A stretch of 28,121 nt of DNA from positions 1 through 28,121 of the forward strand of contig CAZPFX010000012.1 of assembly GCA_964586055.1 (NCBI GenBank), given 5' to 3'. Under the pieces are notes generated by a model that worked only from the letters and a program-made list of their open reading frames with translations, was not told the DNA's origin and did not search any database. This stretch comes from UM-FILTER-42-14 sp964586055 (GTDB taxonomy: Bacteria; Patescibacteriota; Microgenomatia; UBA1400; PJMF01). Positions 1 to 7,273 of the stretch are shown piece by piece (positions within the stretch are counted from its first letter, which is position 1; every line of letters begins with the position of its first letter). The position numbers were made by a program, and so were the translations under genes.

Positions 1-1026
1 TACTTTTGGACAACTTAAAATCTGACCCGTTGTCGCTCTAAAGGTTACAAGACCCAAAGAAATTAAGCTGAATGGAATAATTAAGGATAAAATTGGATAA
101 AGTGGTAAAAGATGCCAAATTTGTGTTTCGCTGGAAAACAAAAATACAGAAAATCCTGCAAACCACAAAAATAAGACTGACCAATTAAATATGTCTTTCT
201 TTTTAAGAAAAATGCATGCAATGGAGACAAGCACAGAAGTTAGAAAAACTTTATACCATTTTCCTACACCAATTGCTAAATACCTAAGACTCTCATGAAG
301 CGCCCCAATCGAGTATGTATTTGAATCTCCCCTGGTCCCAATTTCTATAAAATGGTGATATAAAAAACCGGAGTTTTGCATCTGATTATACAAATACCAA
401 GGTGATACAAGAATTATAAATATGGTTGCAGATTTTACTAAAACATTGGGCTTCAACTCTTTTCTACGAGTCCATAAAATAAACACAATCACTGGCAATA
501 AACCTACTCCGACAAGAGTCTTCGTTAGAAGTAACGCGGCAAAACTTGCAACTGAAAAATAAAGATATTTTTCTTTGCGGTGAAGCAAAAAATATACCGT
601 GAGCGATTCCCAAAACATGAAGGGAGCATCCAAATTTCCAGATCTGCTCCTGAATATAAACCACATACTAGATAACAAAATACCCGCTGCAGCTACTCCC
701 ACTTCCCAGCTCTTGATTTTTTTCCCTATTAAGAAAACAACAATTATTGTTCCAAGCCCGAAAGCTGCTGAAAAGAACCTTGCTGAAAATTCACTATTTC
801 CAAAAATTCCAATTGAAATTGCTGAGAGAATATATCCCAGAGGTGGGTGATCTATAAAGGGCGAGGCGTTGAATTGAAGTTGAAAAACATTTTTTGTTCT
901 AAGAATATTTCTAGCTATCTCTGCATACCAAGCTTCATCATAACTGAGCAAAGCGGTGTCACCCAATTTGTAGAAAAAAACAAATATTAATATTGATATA
1001 GCTACAAGCCAGCATAACTTCTTCAT
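1..1026 (-). CDS. ArnT/PMT_2-like membrane glycosyltransferase, 3' end cut by window edge
   Basis: The minus strand is open from an ATG at 1026 to base 1, giving 342 codons with no stop, so the C-terminus lies outside the window. The protein is strongly hydrophobic with many membrane segments. It has the hallmark of GT-C enzymes of the ArnT/GT39/GT83 type: an acidic pair in the first external loop (SYDEAWYAEIAR, D30 and E31) followed by DHPPLGYIL near residues 59-67. Members transfer a sugar from a polyprenyl-phosphate donor to an acceptor on the outer face of the membrane; donor and acceptor cannot be read here. There is no Shine-Dalgarno sequence; a TATAGA box at 1042-1037 lies 10 nt before the ATG. 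It is divergent from the Pif1-like gene. Several short plus-strand frames inside it are shadows. Confidence 0.85.
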   Translation of the reverse strand, partial: MKKLCWLVAISILIFVFFYKLGDTALLSYDEAWYAEIARNILRTKNVFQLQFNASPFIDHPPLGYILSAISIGIFGNSEFSARFFSAAFGLGTIIVVFLIGKKIKSWEVGVAAAGILLSSMWFIFRSRSGNLDAPFMFWESLTVYFLLHRKEKYLYFSVASFAALLLTKTLVGVGLLPVIVFILWTRRKELKPNVLVKSATIFIILVSPWYLYNQMQNSGFLYHHFIEIGTRGDSNTYSIGALHESLRYLAIGVGKWYKVFLTSVLVSIACIFLKKKDIFNWSVLFLWFAGFSVFLFSSETQIWHLLPLYPILSLIIPFSLISLGLVTFRATTGQILSCPKV

Positions 1027-1105
1027 TAGATACTACTCTATAGTAATATGGCGTATAAACTCAAGAGTAGGTATTTTGAGTAGCAAGGTCTATCGCTTCG
1101 TACGC

Positions 1106-1111
1106 TACAAT
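1106..1111 (+). promoter_or_regulatory. -10-like box TACAAT before the Pif1-like gene
   Basis: TACAAT ends 10 nt before the ATG at 1122. This matches the spacing seen before a dozen other genes here and is the reason 1122 is preferred over the upstream ATG at 1110, which the box overlaps. Confidence 0.35.
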
Positions 1112-1121
1112 GGCTCACTCA

Positions 1122-2429
1122 ATGGATAATAACGATCTAGACCAAGTCACCCTCAGCGAAGAGCAAAACCAACTTTTTGAAAAGTTGGAGAACTCAAATT
1201 CTTCGGTCTTCGTTACTGGCAATGCCGGTACGGGTAAGTCGCTTCTTCTTCAATATTTTAAAACCTACACCAAGAAAAACATCGTCGTTGTCGCCCCAAC
1301 TGGAGTCGCCGCCCTCAACGTCGGTGGTCAGACTATAAACTCTCTTTTCAGAATTCCACCCGCAGTCATCACCAAAGATAAGCAAAAATCACTGAAGCTT
1401 AACTCGACTACAGCCACACTATTAAAAAACCTAGATACCGTCGTCATTGACGAAATCTCCATGGTGCGCGTCGACATGCTTGAAGCCATTGATTATCTTT
1501 TAAAAAGAGCCAGGAAATCACGATTACCCTTCGGTGGTGTCCAAATGGTCATGTTCGGAGATCTCTTCCAACTCTCCCCCATTGTCACCAGCAGAGAGCT
1601 CAGGCGATACTTTGATGAAATGTACGGCGGCGCATATTGTTTTAACGCTGATAGCTGGAAAGCACTGAATCCGGAGACAATTGAGCTCTCAACTATTTTT
1701 CGCCAGACAGACAATGCCCTCATCAGCCTTCTTAACGCCGTAAGAAACGGTAATCCTGAGCAGACCCATCTGGATAAACTTAATGAGAGAGTTACTACTG
1801 AAATTCCAACCAAGAACACAATTACTCTGGCTACCACCAACCAATCAGTGAGAAATACCAATGATCAAAAGCTGGCCGCCCTCACTGAAAAAGAACACAA
1901 ATACAATGCCTATATCACTGGCAAACTCGAAGCCTCCGCTTTTCCAACTGAGGCAGTTTTAACTCTGAAAAAAGGTGCCCAAATCATGATGTTGAAAAAT
2001 GATCGAGAAAAAAGATGGGTTAATGGCAGTCTCGGCACTATTAAGTCTCTAGGAAAAAATGAAATCAAAGTCACCATCGGTTCTGACACATATTCTGTCA
2101 ACCCAGAGGAATGGAGCAAAATAAATTACGTTTATGATGCTGAAACCAAAAAGGTTGAGGAAGAGGTCATCAGCACCTTCAGTCAATTTCCACTTAGACT
2201 AGCTTGGGCCATAACCATCCACAAATCTCAGGGCCAAACATATGAAAGTGTGATTGTAGATCTGGAGGGCGGAGCTTTTGCTCATGGTCAAACCTACGTC
2301 GCTCTGAGTCGCTGCACGAATTTAGAAGGACTTTTCCTAAAAAGAAAAGTTGCTCCCAGGGACATTATTGTTGACAGCTTAGTGGTCAATTATATGAACC
2401 AGACCAAGCGCTTTCTCACACTCGACTAA
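1122..2429 (+). CDS. Pif1/RecD-like superfamily 1 DNA helicase
   Basis: A 435-residue protein with the motif order of Pif1-type 5'-3' helicases: Walker A GNAGTGKS (about residues 33-40), APTGVAALN (motif Ia, about 58-66), Walker B VVIDEISM (about 107-114), GGVQMVMFGDLFQLSP (motif III, about 138-153), and a C-terminal block IHKSQGQTYESVIVDL followed by TYVALSRC (motifs V-VI). The enzyme should unwind DNA, G-quadruplexes or RNA-DNA hybrids in an ATP-dependent way during replication or repair. Size fits the compact bacterial Pif1-like proteins with only the helicase core. An ATG at 1110 would add four residues; 1122 is chosen because it sits 10 nt after a TACAAT box and neither start has a Shine-Dalgarno sequence. 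The partner process is not evident from its neighbours. Confidence 0.9.
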   Translation: MDNNDLDQVTLSEEQNQLFEKLENSNSSVFVTGNAGTGKSLLLQYFKTYTKKNIVVVAPTGVAALNVGGQTINSLFRIPPAVITKDKQKSLKLNSTTATLLKNLDTVVIDEISMVRVDMLEAIDYLLKRARKSRLPFGGVQMVMFGDLFQLSPIVTSRELRRYFDEMYGGAYCFNADSWKALNPETIELSTIFRQTDNALISLLNAVRNGNPEQTHLDKLNERVTTEIPTKNTITLATTNQSVRNTNDQKLAALTEKEHKYNAYITGKLEASAFPTEAVLTLKKGAQIMMLKNDREKRWVNGSLGTIKSLGKNEIKVTIGSDTYSVNPEEWSKINYVYDAETKKVEEEVISTFSQFPLRLAWAITIHKSQGQTYESVIVDLEGGAFAHGQTYVALSRCTNLEGLFLKRKVAPRDIIVDSLVVNYMNQTKRFLTLD

Positions 2430-2458
2430 GATGCTCATAGATAGTTGCAAATATAAGG

Positions 2459-2464
2459 TATAAT
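2459..2464 (+). promoter_or_regulatory. -10 box TATAAT for the CxxC protein leader
   Basis: A perfect TATAAT lies about 68 nt before the GTG start at 2532, so this gene, unlike most of its neighbours, would have a real 5' untranslated leader. No clear -35 hexamer is seen 17 nt upstream. Confidence 0.4.
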
Positions 2465-2470
2465 GCACTC

Positions 2471-2516
2471 TGAGTAATTTTACTCAAATAGTATATATGC
2501 TTGTCATAGTGACAAG
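2471..2516 (+). promoter_or_regulatory. Structured leader with two perfect hairpins before the CxxC gene
   Basis: Two inverted repeats lie between the TATAAT box and the start codon. The first is TGAGTAA-TT-TTACTCA (2471-2486). The second is CTTGTCA-TAG-TGACAAG (2500-2516), a 7-bp stem with a 3-nt loop that ends only a base or two before the purine-rich GGAAGAGG Shine-Dalgarno-like stretch (2518-2525). The second hairpin could gate ribosome access. No known riboswitch or leader family was recognised. Confidence 0.45.
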
Positions 2517-2531
2517 TGGAAGAGGAAAATC

Positions 2532-2909
2532 GTGAGAGATTTTAATCAAAATGATAGAGGCGGAAGCCGAGGGGGCGGAAGACGCTTCGATGGAGGGGAT
2601 CGTGGACCACGTCCAATGCATCCAGCTACTTGTTCTAAATGCAACAAGGACTGTGAAGTACCTTTCCGACCAACTGGTGACAAACCAGTTTTCTGTAGTG
2701 ACTGTTTCCGTGAAAACGGCGGTGGTAGTGAAAGACGATTTTCGGATCGTGGACCACGACCTACTGGCCCAAGCAATCAAGCTCAGTTTGACGAAGTCAA
2801 CCGAAAGCTCGACACCATCATTGAGCTTTTAAAAGCTGATGAAGATGAAGATGCTGAGGTCGAAGTCGAAGATTCATCTGATGATGAGTCAGAAGCTGAC
2901 GAAGCTTAA
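2532..2909 (+). CDS. CxxC-x17-CxxC zinc-ribbon protein with Gly/Arg-rich and acidic tails
   Basis: A 125-residue protein in three parts: a Gly/Arg/Asp-rich N-terminus (about 1-28), a zinc-ribbon with C34-x2-C37 and C55-x2-C58 separated by 17 residues, and an acidic C-terminal tail (about 102-125) after a short helical stretch (QFDEVNRKLDTIIELLK). The CxxC-x17-CxxC arrangement is a widespread small-protein family in Patescibacteria and some archaea. RGG-like tracts and the zinc ribbon suggest nucleic-acid or ribosome binding, which is inference. The start is a GTG with a good Shine-Dalgarno-like GGAAGAGG about 6 nt upstream; 5' hairpins precede it and a strong terminator follows. The overlapping long frames on both strands (2484-2832) are shadows of the repetitive coding sequence. 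Confidence 0.85.
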   Translation: MRDFNQNDRGGSRGGGRRFDGGDRGPRPMHPATCSKCNKDCEVPFRPTGDKPVFCSDCFRENGGGSERRFSDRGPRPTGPSNQAQFDEVNRKLDTIIELLKADEDEDAEVEVEDSSDDESEADEA

Positions 2910-2929
2910 CGCTTAATCGTTACTAAGTT

Positions 2930-2976
2930 GCGCCTGCATGGTGTGCCTCACAAGGGCACACATGCAGGCGCTTTTT
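2930..2976 (+). terminator. Strong Rho-independent terminator after the CxxC gene
   Basis: GCGCCTGCAT (2930-2939) pairs with ATGCAGGCGC (2962-2971), continued by GTGTGCC (2941-2947) with GGCACAC (2955-2961). G2940 is bulged, the loop is TCACAAG, and a TTTTT tract follows (2972-2976). The T tract is on the plus side, so it mainly ends the CxxC transcript. Confidence 0.9.
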
Positions 2977-2993
2977 ATTACCTTTTTAAGCAC

Positions 2994-4211
2994 TTACCAC
3001 TTAATCAACATCTGCAGAGTTTGGAAAATATTCCAAAAAGTTAATACTACAATCAAGGCTATGCCAGGAATCGTTCGAAGGCGATGGGCAAGCACCCCAA
3101 TACCTACCATAAGAAATGGTAAGACACTAATAAACATCCTTGAGCCGTACGGACCACCGACTATCTCCGGACCCCAAGCGGCAATAACATAGAGACTTAG
3201 TGCGAAGCTGGCCAGGGAAATTGAAGCTACTGCCCTTTTGTCCTTAAGCAATTTTGCCAAACCGACAAAAGCAATGGCGGTAATCGGCGCAAAATAAAAC
3301 AAACCATTACCTTGAGAGAAAAGCACCCTAATAAAATCTGGTGACAACCAATTTAGCGACTGGCCTTGGATTAGATAAGGACTATTAAGTTGGTGATAGA
3401 TAGTCCAAGTTGCGAGAAGCTGAATGCCAATGATTAGACTGGCCACGAAACCAGAGAATATCAATTTAAAGAAAGTCAGAGTTTTCTCGCGGGACATATA
3501 AAGAATTGCCATCGCAGACGGAATTGCCAAGACAACATCTTGATTTCGAATGAGGCTAAGAGCCCCAATGATCGCTCCAAATAAGGCCGCATCTTTCCAA
3601 CTCAGACCATCTTTTTGACCAGAAATTTTTACCACTAAATAGAGTAATAAACTGGCTACAAAAAATGAAACAGTGTGAGAATTCAGAGGATCAACAAACA
3701 CATAATACATAAGTTGTGTCGTAGCAAGGAAAATTCCAGTGGTCAAAAGAGCCACTTTCTTATCAAAAAGTTTGCAGAGAGTCAGATAGGAAATGAAAAG
3801 GCCTGACATGGCATAAAAAATAGCACTGTAGCCAACGAACAGCTGGACTATCAACGAATAACCATCAGTCAGAACTGGGAAGCCTACTTCATACAAAATA
3901 AAAACAACGAGTTGGGAAATCGCAAAGGCAGGAATCCACAAAATGCCCGTACCAGGAGAAAAATTGTTGGCCACTCGGCCAGTTTTTTCAATTATGTTAA
4001 CTCCATTCGGGAAAGCAAAGCCCGACTCAACGCTTTCATTAGCGAAATCAATGTCGCCATCCATAACTAAGGACCGAGTATAAGCAAAATAATAATGTGA
4101 ATCACCCCAAATGCTGCTGCCAATACGAAATACTGCCAGGGTATAGCTGAGGCAAGCCACGATAAAAACAGAAGCGAAAATTCGATAAACTGAGAATTTG
4201 ATAAAATTCAT
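2994..4211 (-). CDS. Polytopic membrane glycosyltransferase-like protein (GT-C fold, GT39-like)
   Basis: 405 residues with about ten hydrophobic segments and a first external loop reading SIWGDSHYYFAYTRSLVMDGDIDF (split across residues 32-55). An Asp in this loop followed by an aromatic run and DGDIDF resembles the RgtA/GT39-like clan of putative polyprenyl-phosphate sugar transferases; exact substrate is unknown. The remainder is hydrophobic with short loops such as NFSPGTGILW and LIRNQD. It converges on the CxxC gene, whose terminator lies between them, and diverges from the alpha/beta hydrolase gene. Upstream of the ATG a TAAAGT (4226-4221) is 9 nt away and a TACAAT (4236-4231) 19 nt away; neither is decisive. 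Assigning it to the GT-C group is moderately certain; it could be a non-catalytic relative. Confidence 0.7.
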   Translation of the reverse strand: MNFIKFSVYRIFASVFIVACLSYTLAVFRIGSSIWGDSHYYFAYTRSLVMDGDIDFANESVESGFAFPNGVNIIEKTGRVANNFSPGTGILWIPAFAISQLVVFILYEVGFPVLTDGYSLIVQLFVGYSAIFYAMSGLFISYLTLCKLFDKKVALLTTGIFLATTQLMYYVFVDPLNSHTVSFFVASLLLYLVVKISGQKDGLSWKDAALFGAIIGALSLIRNQDVVLAIPSAMAILYMSREKTLTFFKLIFSGFVASLIIGIQLLATWTIYHQLNSPYLIQGQSLNWLSPDFIRVLFSQGNGLFYFAPITAIAFVGLAKLLKDKRAVASISLASFALSLYVIAAWGPEIVGGPYGSRMFISVLPFLMVGIGVLAHRLRTIPGIALIVVLTFWNIFQTLQMLIKW

Positions 4212-4244
4212 AGGAGCTTCACTTTAGATGGCTATTGTAACTGC

Positions 4245-4250
4245 TATGAT
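4245..4250 (+). promoter_or_regulatory. -10 box TATGAT, 6 nt before the hydrolase ATG
   Basis: TATGAT ends 6 nt before ATG 4257, leaving no room for a ribosome-binding site. Transcription would begin at or very near the start codon. Confidence 0.55.
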
Positions 4251-4256
4251 ATCAAT

Positions 4257-5354
4257 ATGAAGACTTGGCAAATAGTAACTGGAGGAATTTTTTTAGGCTC
4301 GGTTTTGTTTGCGAGCGGCTTTGTGCTCGGTAGCTACTTAGACTTAGATAGCACTTCTCTTCTTAATGTCTCTCCTTTCGTCCAAAAAAAATCAGATGTC
4401 ATAGAAAAACCGTACTTAAAATACTCAATTCCAAGCTTACACGAAAAAACTTATGCCCCCTCCTCTTTAAAGATACTAAAGATAATGGAGCTAGGCGAAA
4501 ATTTTACAAGTTACCTTTACTCCTCAAGTGACGAAGATGGCAAGTCAATGACTGGACAACTAAATTTGCCAGCAACAATTTCAGATTCCACGCCAGTTAT
4601 CCTGATGCTCAGAGGCTACGTGCCACCAAAAAGCTACGTCACAGGAGTAGGCACCAGAAATGCAGCTAATGTTTTTGCCAAGAATGGCTACATTACTATT
4701 GCCCCAGACTTTCTAGGCTATGGTGATAGCGATCCTGAAGTTGAAGATCCCTGGCAGGCTCGTTTTGAAAAACCAATCCAAGCCGCAAATATTCTTAAAG
4801 CGGTCGAGGTTAGCAACTTCGCAGTCCCCAGTGAACTCCCGGAAAATATTGCCTCTCAATCAGCAAAAAGGCCCGTCGGGATTTGGGCCCACAGCAATGG
4901 CGGACAGATAGCCCTGACTATGCTTGAAATAACTAGCGATCCTATCCCAGCCACCCTCTGGGCGCCTGTCACAGCCCCATTTCCCTACTCTGTTTTGTTC
5001 TATGCTGACGAACAAGACGACGAAGGTCGCAGCGCTAGACTTTGGATAAATTCGCTAGAAAAAGAATACGATCTCAGGCTTTTTTCGCTTTCGCAGCACC
5101 TGAATTATCTAGCAGGACCAATCCAAATTCATCATGGATGGCACGACGAAGCCGCCCCAAAACCCTGGAGTGATGAATTTGTTCAGAAACTATCCTTGGA
5201 AAATGATCGCCGCGAGTCATCAACAGACTCAGCTGAGCTGGCGCCAATTAAATATGAGTACTTTGAATATCCCAATGCAGATCACAACCTGGTTCCAGAC
5301 TGGAACACTGCGATAACCCGAGACCTAAGTTTCTTTAACAGAGAATTACTCTAG
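4257..5354 (+). CDS. Membrane-anchored alpha/beta hydrolase (prolyl-oligopeptidase-like)
   Basis: 365 residues. Residues about 5-28 form a single hydrophobic signal anchor, so the catalytic part should lie outside the cytoplasm. The alpha/beta-hydrolase signature is complete: LMLRGY (about 117-121) near the oxyanion-hole strand, nucleophile elbow in GIWAHSNGGQ with S213, acid D297 in HHGWHDEAAP, and H343 in NADHNLVP. The elbow has Ala where Gly is usual before the His-Ser pair (A-H-S-N-G). The order and spacing fit the S9/dipeptidyl-peptidase-like esterases and peptidases. The substrate cannot be told. The gene ends in a 9-bp tail-to-tail overlap with rmuC on the other strand. Confidence 0.85.
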   Translation: MKTWQIVTGGIFLGSVLFASGFVLGSYLDLDSTSLLNVSPFVQKKSDVIEKPYLKYSIPSLHEKTYAPSSLKILKIMELGENFTSYLYSSSDEDGKSMTGQLNLPATISDSTPVILMLRGYVPPKSYVTGVGTRNAANVFAKNGYITIAPDFLGYGDSDPEVEDPWQARFEKPIQAANILKAVEVSNFAVPSELPENIASQSAKRPVGIWAHSNGGQIALTMLEITSDPIPATLWAPVTAPFPYSVLFYADEQDDEGRSARLWINSLEKEYDLRLFSLSQHLNYLAGPIQIHHGWHDEAAPKPWSDEFVQKLSLENDRRESSTDSAELAPIKYEYFEYPNADHNLVPDWNTAITRDLSFFNRELL

Positions 5355-6458
5355 AAGCTTCTTTTCATCTGACTCATCAAGAAGCGAACCTTGAGTTATG
5401 GTACGGACGCTCTCAACTTTTTTCTCTAGCTGTCTGTATCTAGTTCCCATCAGATCATCATAGTCAGTCTGTAAAGTTCCAATTGATCGACCATACTTGC
5501 TCAGCTTCTCACTAAATTTTTGCCACTCCTGTACAAAAGAATCGATATGCTTAATCACATCCTTAAGCTTGCCGCCAATCATAAAGTTGCGATAGCTTTC
5601 GAGAACAGTTCTCGCCACGATCAAGAAAGTAAAAGGCGAGACAATCAAAACTCTCTTTTTCATAGCCACGTCAACAACATCAGGAAACTGCTGATTTATA
5701 AATGAAAAAACCATCTCGTTGGGAACGAACATAATAGCGTAGTCAAGCGTGTTCGAATCTGGCTGGATGTACTCAGCGACTTTATCTATTTTTAGTTTAA
5801 TATTACTGCCAAACTGCTTTAATAGTCGGGTGCGCTCATTCTTGTCCTTTGTCGCCGAGAGTTTTTGGATATCGCTATAAGGGAATTTTACGTCAACAGG
5901 AACGACTCGGTTGTTTGGCAAAAGTAAAGTTATGTCTGGACGAGAAGTGTTCGAGATCTGCTTGGTTTGTTTGGCGTAGTGAACGCCTTCCATTAGACCA
6001 TTGGCCCGCATCAGATCCTCAATAATTCTCTCCCCCCACTCGCCTCTAGCCTGGTTATTAGACAAAACTCGAGAGAGTTGTTCTGTAGTTTGGGCAAGTT
6101 CCCCGGTCAATTTCCTGTGTTCGCTAAGCGAAGTGCTCAGTTCAGAAAACTTGTGGGATCTGTCTTGCTCGAGGGTTCTCAATTCTGACTGTCTCTTCTC
6201 AAGATCTTTTTGGAGTCGAGTCACAAGTGATTCGATCATCTGATGCTTGTTTGAAAGATCAGCCTTGATGGTTTCTTTATCAGATTCTAAAAGTCGCTTG
6301 CTTTGTTCAGCAATTTTTTCAGCGCTCTTGCCAAAAACTTGGTCAACTAAAGTACTGAGCTCGGTGTCAGTCTTACTTCTAAACTGCTGCTTCAGAAGAA
6401 AGTACATGATCACAAAACCAGCGATGACAACGGCGAGGAGAACTATCTGAAAATCCAT
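5346..6458 (-). CDS. rmuC: DNA recombination protein RmuC
   Basis: RmuC-family protein of 370 residues: N-terminal membrane helix (about 4-22), a long coiled coil (about 30-135), then the RmuC nuclease-like domain beginning GEWGERIIEDLM (about 139-150) and containing RPDITLLLPNNRVVPVDVKFP with D175, D189 and K191 as the PD-(D/E)xK-type core. RmuC limits inversions at short inverted repeats, which is relevant in a window rich in palindromes. The ATG at 6458 is chosen over the longer frame that begins at 6542, because the extra 28 residues run across the divergent gene's start and the TATACT box (6474-6469) that precedes it by 10 nt. Its 3' end overlaps the hydrolase gene by 9 bp. Confidence 0.93.
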   Translation of the reverse strand: MDFQIVLLAVVIAGFVIMYFLLKQQFRSKTDTELSTLVDQVFGKSAEKIAEQSKRLLESDKETIKADLSNKHQMIESLVTRLQKDLEKRQSELRTLEQDRSHKFSELSTSLSEHRKLTGELAQTTEQLSRVLSNNQARGEWGERIIEDLMRANGLMEGVHYAKQTKQISNTSRPDITLLLPNNRVVPVDVKFPYSDIQKLSATKDKNERTRLLKQFGSNIKLKIDKVAEYIQPDSNTLDYAIMFVPNEMVFSFINQQFPDVVDVAMKKRVLIVSPFTFLIVARTVLESYRNFMIGGKLKDVIKHIDSFVQEWQKFSEKLSKYGRSIGTLQTDYDDLMGTRYRQLEKKVESVRTITQGSLLDESDEKKLLE

Positions 6459-6465
6459 ATCGCTG

Positions 6466-6479
6466 TCTAGTATACTAGA
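6466..6479. promoter_or_regulatory. Palindromic shared -10 region for divergent rmuC and the 6486 gene
   Basis: The 14-bp perfect palindrome TCTAGTATACTAGA contains TATACT on both strands (plus 6471-6476, minus 6474-6469). The boxes lie 9 nt before ATG 6486 and 10 nt before ATG 6458. One site would therefore position polymerase in either direction, for two transcripts that would be leaderless or nearly so. Confidence 0.6.
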
Positions 6480-6485
6480 TACCAC

Positions 6486-6911
6486 ATGGAAAAGGCGCGC
6501 TCTCGGCTCACAACCACCCCAAGTCTTAAAAAGACTCCTCATTTACCAAAAATTGTCTTTAATTCTCGATACCTCCAGGCTGCTCCCATCGGACTTCTTG
6601 GTCTTTGTGGATTAGGAATCTTAGTTTATCTTCTGAAAAATATTGCACCTGAGTCGATAGCAAATATCCCCATTTATCGTAGTTACGGACCCCTCGTTCT
6701 GACCTTTCTTTTCACTTCTACCCTGGTCTCGGGCTTTGTTTTGTTAAACATCAGGCGGGGATTTATGGTTGGAATTTCCTTGACACTGATCTTACTTTTA
6801 AAATTGCAAAAGGTTCAACTTAGCTGGCCAATCATCCTTACTATCGTCGTCGTAGTCCTAATAATCGAAATTGCAGCTACTTATATTCGCAGAGTGATCA
6901 AAAAGACATAA
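6486..6911 (+). CDS. Small polytopic membrane protein of unknown function
   Basis: 141 residues. A basic, Ser/Thr/Pro-containing N-terminus (about 1-30) is followed by four predicted membrane segments (about 33-50, 66-86, 91-107 and 112-133) and a short basic tail (RRVIKKT). No catalytic or binding motif was recognised. It is transcribed divergently from rmuC from a shared palindromic -10 box and is followed after 18 nt by the YerC-like regulator, which has its own -10-like box. Its position between rmuC and metG does not reveal a role. Confidence 0.7.
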   Translation: MEKARSRLTTTPSLKKTPHLPKIVFNSRYLQAAPIGLLGLCGLGILVYLLKNIAPESIANIPIYRSYGPLVLTFLFTSTLVSGFVLLNIRRGFMVGISLTLILLLKLQKVQLSWPIILTIVVVVLIIEIAATYIRRVIKKT

Positions 6912-6916
6912 TATGA

Positions 6917-6922
6917 TACACT
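6917..6922 (+). promoter_or_regulatory. -10-like box TACACT, 7 nt before the YerC-like gene
   Basis: TACACT ends 7 nt before ATG 6930. A TATGAT (6912-6917) overlaps it one base upstream and is an alternative. No Shine-Dalgarno sequence at useful spacing. Confidence 0.4.
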
Positions 6923-6929
6923 CTACAGG

Positions 6930-7250
6930 ATGAAAAACCAACAAAAGACGCTCACAACCTTGCTTTCTGATATCAACAATCCTAAGGCTATGGAAGAATT
7001 TTTGAATTCTTTCCTTTCAAAGACTGAGCTCAATCAACTTTCAAAACGACTCGAAGTTCTCACTCGACTTAAGTCAAGCGAATCATACGAGTTCATCCAG
7101 AAGAAACTTGGTGTTTCTAGTGCAACGATCTCCGGGCTCTCGAAAATTCAAGACACTAATATCATTAAAGAAGCTTTGAAACTTATCAGCATTGATAAAA
7201 AAGCTACAAAAATCGCGGATTCTCTCCGCCGCTACGTGCCGTTTCTCTAA
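6930..7250 (+). CDS. YerC/YecD-type TrpR-superfamily DNA-binding regulator
   Basis: 106 residues, all-helical in appearance, matching the TrpR/YerC-YecD family: an N-terminal helical bundle with FLSKTELNQLSKRLEVLTRL (about 28-47) and a helix-turn-helix YEFIQKKLGVSSATISGLSK (about 53-72). Family members bind DNA as dimers; unlike TrpR the ligand is generally unknown. The C-terminal part (RRYVPFL) is typical of the short family. It sits just upstream of metG, but metG has its own TATACT box, so a shared transcript is possible but not required. Whether it regulates the neighbouring genes cannot be read from the sequence. Confidence 0.85.
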   Translation: MKNQQKTLTTLLSDINNPKAMEEFLNSFLSKTELNQLSKRLEVLTRLKSSESYEFIQKKLGVSSATISGLSKIQDTNIIKEALKLISIDKKATKIADSLRRYVPFL

Positions 7251-7258
7251 GATTCGCT

Positions 7259-7264
7259 TATACT
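7259..7264 (+). promoter_or_regulatory. -10 box TATACT before metG
   Basis: TATACT ends 9 nt before ATG 7274 and supports that start against a TTG at 7268. Confidence 0.5.
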
Positions 7265-7273
7265 GGATTGGCC

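Noticed and set aside
599..850. Plus-strand 83-residue frame near the left edge
   Set aside because: It is antisense to a continuous 342-codon glycosyltransferase frame with family motifs.
1493..1861. 122-residue minus-strand frame inside the Pif1-like gene
   Set aside because: It is antisense to a strongly conserved helicase core and has no promoter, start signal or recognisable motif.
7268..7273. TTG start for metG six bases upstream of the chosen ATG
   Set aside because: The ATG at 7274 is followed by the usual metG N-terminus and sits at the common distance from a TATACT box.
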